The notes under the pieces are model-generated. The model saw only the letters and a program-made list of their open reading frames with translations. It did not search any database and had not been told where the DNA came from. Below are positions 29,481-32,769 of a stretch of 32,769 nt of DNA, one piece after another. The translations under genes and the position numbers were made by a program. Source of the stretch: Candidatus Bathyarchaeota archaeon (lineage in GTDB: Archaea; Thermoproteota; Bathyarchaeia; Bathyarchaeales; Bathycorpusculaceae); the NCBI GenBank assembly GCA_003133625.1, contig PKYH01000090.1:1752-34520 (forward strand), read 5' to 3'. The stretch's first letter is position 1, and each line of letters starts with the position of its first letter.

Positions 29481-30518
29481 TTATGTTAGCCTGGTCGGAG
29501 CTGCTTTTACTGCTTTCACCGTGTGCTCCAGCAAAAGTTGAGCCGCTTCTTGGCTAGGCCAGCCGCCTAAACCGCAGTCAGGACCCGTAAACGTCATCCT
29601 GTCGCCGTACTTTTCTTTGGCAAATTTGTATCTTTTCCTTATCGATTCCTCTGACTCAACCAATTGCTCCGCTGATGGCTTGGCGACGCCTTTCTCGTAG
29701 AGTTCAGCCAAAATACTGTCAATGTCTGTTCTGGAAACGCCTACTCTGATTTGCTTATCCGCTTTTTCAAGCATGCTTTTAGGAACTGCTTCAATGTTGC
29801 TTGGTGAAGCCGCGTACTCAAATGATAACACGTCAAGGTTTTTAACGCAAAGCAAATCATGAACTCCCGAAGCCGAGTGCAAGTGAATCTGCCTTACGGC
29901 GCCTTGGAAATCAAAGGCTTTCTCCAGCACTTCGCAAATCACGTCAGGTGTGGCTTGGATGTTGTTGAAGCCGAAGCTTGGCTCGTCAATCGAAACTACC
30001 TTGGTTTCGATGTATTTGTTGTTTAAGATGGAGTTTTTTGCGAAACGCCTAATTGTCTCAGCCAACGCGTCCAACACGTCTTGATAGGGGGTTTTTCCAA
30101 CCTCATGCAAATACTGCTCCAGAGGACCAAAAATTGATACGCGCAACTGGATTTTTTTGCCAAATTCCTCGCTGAGCGCTTTAGCCTCTTGATTGATTAA
30201 ATATACTTCTGGCAGAACAGCGTTTTTCTCCTCCACGAGGAATGAGCCTTTCTCCATCGCCACATGCACTGCGTCACCGACTTGTTTTATTCCATCGTAC
30301 TGCTGAGGAAAATTAACCACGTCTAAACCAGAAGCGACTTTTTTCCTAAAAGAACCAAGAATTATACTGCAGAAGTTATTTTTTAAAAAATCGTCCTTCG
30401 TTATATCCTTGCCTTGGAATATTGCTTCTCTTGCAAGCTGATACGCCTTGCTAAAGCTTTCTCTTCCAACCCCTGAAGGCAGCGGAAAACTGCCTATATC
30501 ATCAACTAAAGTGTCCAT
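29481..30518 (-). CDS. Cobalamin-independent methionine synthase-like protein (archaeal core-MetE type)
   Basis: DIGSFPLP..., VSIDEPSFGF, IHLHSASGVHDLLCVKNLDVLSFEYAASPSNIE, IRVGVSRTDIDSI, TGPDCGLGGWPSQEAAQLLLEHTVKAVK. Confidence 0.85.
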   Translation of the reverse strand: MDTLVDDIGSFPLPSGVGRESFSKAYQLAREAIFQGKDITKDDFLKNNFCSIILGSFRKKVASGLDVVNFPQQYDGIKQVGDAVHVAMEKGSFLVEEKNAVLPEVYLINQEAKALSEEFGKKIQLRVSIFGPLEQYLHEVGKTPYQDVLDALAETIRRFAKNSILNNKYIETKVVSIDEPSFGFNNIQATPDVICEVLEKAFDFQGAVRQIHLHSASGVHDLLCVKNLDVLSFEYAASPSNIEAVPKSMLEKADKQIRVGVSRTDIDSILAELYEKGVAKPSAEQLVESEESIRKRYKFAKEKYGDRMTFTGPDCGLGGWPSQEAAQLLLEHTVKAVKAAPTRLT

Positions 30519-30587
30519 GAAGTATTATTGACTGTAGAAATTCTATTAAAGCTATACCTACTTTTAAACCGCTTAAAGGTATGACTC

Positions 30588-30992
30588 ATGTCCGAATGTA
30601 TATTCTGCCAGATAATCCGTAAGGAAGCGCCTGCAAGCATAGTTTACGAGGATGAGCAAGTGGTTGCTTTTTTAAGTAATCGCCCAGTGAACGTGGGGCA
30701 TACGCTTGTGGCGCCCAAAAAGCATTACGTTAACATTTATGAGATTCCAGAGGAAGAAGCAGCTTACCTGTTTCGGATAGTCAAGAGGATAGCGCATGCG
30801 GTTAACGATGCAATAGGCGTTGAAGGCATCAGGATTGTGCAGAATAACGGGGAAGCTGCTGGGCAGGTGGTTTTTCACTTGCATGTGCATGTTATTCCAA
30901 TGAAACCTTACAGTCAGTTTCGCCATGAAAACGGTTTCCGAGCTCTTGACTTGTTAGAGAAAGATGCTGAAAAAATAAGGAAGCACCTTTAA
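30588..30992 (+). CDS. HIT family (histidine triad) protein
   Basis: CIFCQIIRKEAPASIVYEDEQVVAFLSNRPVNVGHTLVAPKKH ... GQVVFHLHVHVIPM. Confidence 0.96.
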   Translation: MSECIFCQIIRKEAPASIVYEDEQVVAFLSNRPVNVGHTLVAPKKHYVNIYEIPEEEAAYLFRIVKRIAHAVNDAIGVEGIRIVQNNGEAAGQVVFHLHVHVIPMKPYSQFRHENGFRALDLLEKDAEKIRKHL

Positions 30993-31108
30993 CAAAAGCA
31001 CAAAAAGCCCTGTATATGGATGTATAGTTAATTTCAAAACTGTTTTTAGAGGGCACACCTATAAAAGAGGGAAAAACAACATTGCTTCACATCAAAAGCT
31101 GGATAAAC

Positions 31109-31453
31109 ATGACTCAACAACCAAACGAACAAAACAACAATAGCCCATCAGTACCCCAAATAGAGAAACTTTTAATCGACGACCCCAATCACTTCCAGTT
31201 CCACGCTGCATACATCGTTTACTCAGAAACATTTGACAAAGTAACCGAGGCTGAAGCGAAAAAGGAACTGAACCAGAACATTGAAGATTTAAAATCAAAC
31301 AAAATAGATTACGAAACATTCTATGTAAACACTTCACACCACAGAAAACTAACCATGCCACGCCAAGAAAGGTTTTCCTTAACAACACAGAGAAAGAAAG
31401 ATTGGCGCAAGAAAACCCAAAGACAAGAAAGAATAAAAAGGCACAAAAAATAA
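31109..31453 (+). CDS. Hypothetical protein with very basic C-terminus
   Basis: MTQQPNEQNNNSPSVPQIEKLLIDDPNHFQFHAAYIVYSETF ... RFSLTTQRKKDWRKKTQRQERIKRHKK; CCTATAAAAG TATA-like box upstream. Confidence 0.6.
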   Translation: MTQQPNEQNNNSPSVPQIEKLLIDDPNHFQFHAAYIVYSETFDKVTEAEAKKELNQNIEDLKSNKIDYETFYVNTSHHRKLTMPRQERFSLTTQRKKDWRKKTQRQERIKRHKK

Positions 31454-31608
31454 GCCTCTATTTAATAGCTAAAGTCCTTCTTTTCCAAGCATCAAGCTCA
31501 AGCAAGCGGTTTTTTCACTTTTTAGTTTAATCATGTTTAAACGTTATATACGGAATGCTTAATTGTGCTTAATTAGCTTTTTTTAGCTTAACTTCAAAGG
31601 GATAACGA

Positions 31609-32373
31609 TTGGAAACGCAAGATATCGCCGTCATTGGTATATGCGCAGCACTTTATGCTGTAGTTGGACGCTTAACGGATTTAGGAATAACATTCTTGGG
31701 TGTGGCATTCTGGCCAGCCGTTGTAATACCTGCAGTTTTTGCCGTGTTGTTTGGACCTTGGGTAGGCGGTATTGGCGGCGCAATTGGCATTTTCATCAGG
31801 GATATGCTGTTTCATGGGAACCCTCTGCTAAGTCTCGCAGCTGGTGTTCCACCAAACTTCCTATTGTTCTTCCTCATCGGTTACTTAGCAAATAGAAACA
31901 TAGACATGAAAAAAACTGTTGCTGGCATAATATTAGCTGCTGTAGTAATCGTGGCTGGATTGCTAGTGCCTACTCTGATTTTTCCCGCTGAATTTGCAGC
32001 TCTAACTGGTTTGCCAACGGCAGAGATAATTATCGTGTTTTCTTTAACTGTAATAATTAGTCTAGTTGTTATTGCTGCAGTTACTGTTCGTTGGCGACAA
32101 TGGAGAAGCTACGCCGTTGCGGCTGTAATTGGACAAGCGGCAGGGGCTGCCTTACTTTCTGTCACAGTGTGGACTGTCAGTCCACTTTTTCTCTCGTACT
32201 TTAAATCGCCTATCGCGGCTTCGTTTATTCTTCCAATCTTTGTTTGGACTTTCGCCACTGAAATACCGTTCGTTTTGCTGGTGGGACCACCAGTGATTAA
32301 GGCGTGCTACAAGGCTTTTCCCTCCCTTAAGCAAAGACGAAGAAGCCAAGAAAAAGGCGAAGCCATTGAGTAA
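31609..32373 (+). CDS. ECF transporter S-component-like membrane protein
   Basis: IAVIGICAALYAVVGRLTDLGITFLGVAFWPAVVIPAVFAVLFGPWVGGIGGAIGIFIRDMLF...; TTG start after GGGATAA. Confidence 0.82.
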   Translation: METQDIAVIGICAALYAVVGRLTDLGITFLGVAFWPAVVIPAVFAVLFGPWVGGIGGAIGIFIRDMLFHGNPLLSLAAGVPPNFLLFFLIGYLANRNIDMKKTVAGIILAAVVIVAGLLVPTLIFPAEFAALTGLPTAEIIIVFSLTVIISLVVIAAVTVRWRQWRSYAVAAVIGQAAGAALLSVTVWTVSPLFLSYFKSPIAASFILPIFVWTFATEIPFVLLVGPPVIKACYKAFPSLKQRRRSQEKGEAIE

Positions 32374-32769
32374 GCCTGAAGTCAAAACTGCAAAAGCGTT
32401 TGCGCCTGCTGGCATTTCCAGTTTCTTTGAAATCTGCGACACCGTAAACGGTAAGCCAATTATCGATTTAGAGCGTGTTGGCGCTAGAGGCGGCGGTTTT
32501 GGGCTTCAAAAAGGCGTTTGGACACAGGTCACTGTTCAAGAAGCAAAAAGCTCAGGTATCACCGTCATTATTAATGGTAAACGTGCGCCGGAAGCTGAAA
32601 CAACCAGAACCGTCGTAGAAGCTTTGCTAAGTAAACTGGATAAATCTTACGTTATTATTGTTGACCATAAAGTTGAGGTTCCCATCGGTTCAGGGTTTGG
32701 GACAAGCGCTGGAGGAGCATTAACCACAGCTTTAGCCCTCAAAGAAGCACTCGATTTACCATTAACCTA
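32366..32769 (+). CDS. Pantoate kinase-like GHMP kinase, truncated by window end
   Basis: KAFAPAGISSFFEICDTVNGKPIIDLERVGARGGGFGLQKGVWTQV...VEVPIGSGFGTSAGGALTTALALKEAL; archaeal pantoate kinase-type N-terminus and GSGFGTSAGGAL GHMP motif. TTG 32366 overlaps the S-component gene. Confidence 0.82.
   Translation, partial: MSKPEVKTAKAFAPAGISSFFEICDTVNGKPIIDLERVGARGGGFGLQKGVWTQVTVQEAKSSGITVIINGKRAPEAETTRTVVEALLSKLDKSYVIIVDHKVEVPIGSGFGTSAGGALTTALALKEALDLPLT

Overview
Archaeal chromosomal window. The 16S has archaeal termini and no 23S follows it here. The lineage resembles Bathyarchaeia/Thermoproteota, which is inference only. Main content: a chaperonin (thermosome) remnant; a PQQ-like beta-propeller protein; a metY-metX-metW operon divergent from an HTH-CBS regulator; a 16S rRNA gene with a long structured leader and a matching processing stem; a DpnI-like methyl-directed restriction endonuclease beside an apparent DNA-methyltransferase remnant; a VapBC-type toxin-antitoxin pair; PUA, VTT, LSm and L37e genes; a phosphate cluster (pstS1, AbrB-PhoU regulator, pstS2-pstC-pstA-pstB-phoU); a PAS histidine kinase; an HtrA-like protease; an AbiEi/AbiEii-like pair behind a perfect 21-bp palindrome; NfeD-SPFH; a core-MetE-like protein; a HIT protein; and an ECF S-component overlapping a pantoate-kinase-like gene cut by the window end. 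The most unusual observation is in the pst cluster. The four exported or membrane genes (pstS1, pstS2, pstC, pstA) all lack an intact canonical N-terminus: pstS1 has ACG where a start is expected, pstS2 has an in-frame TAA after its signal peptide, pstC has CTG and pstA has ATA. Cytosolic pstB and phoU have normal ATG starts. No searches were run; family calls are from reading the translations.
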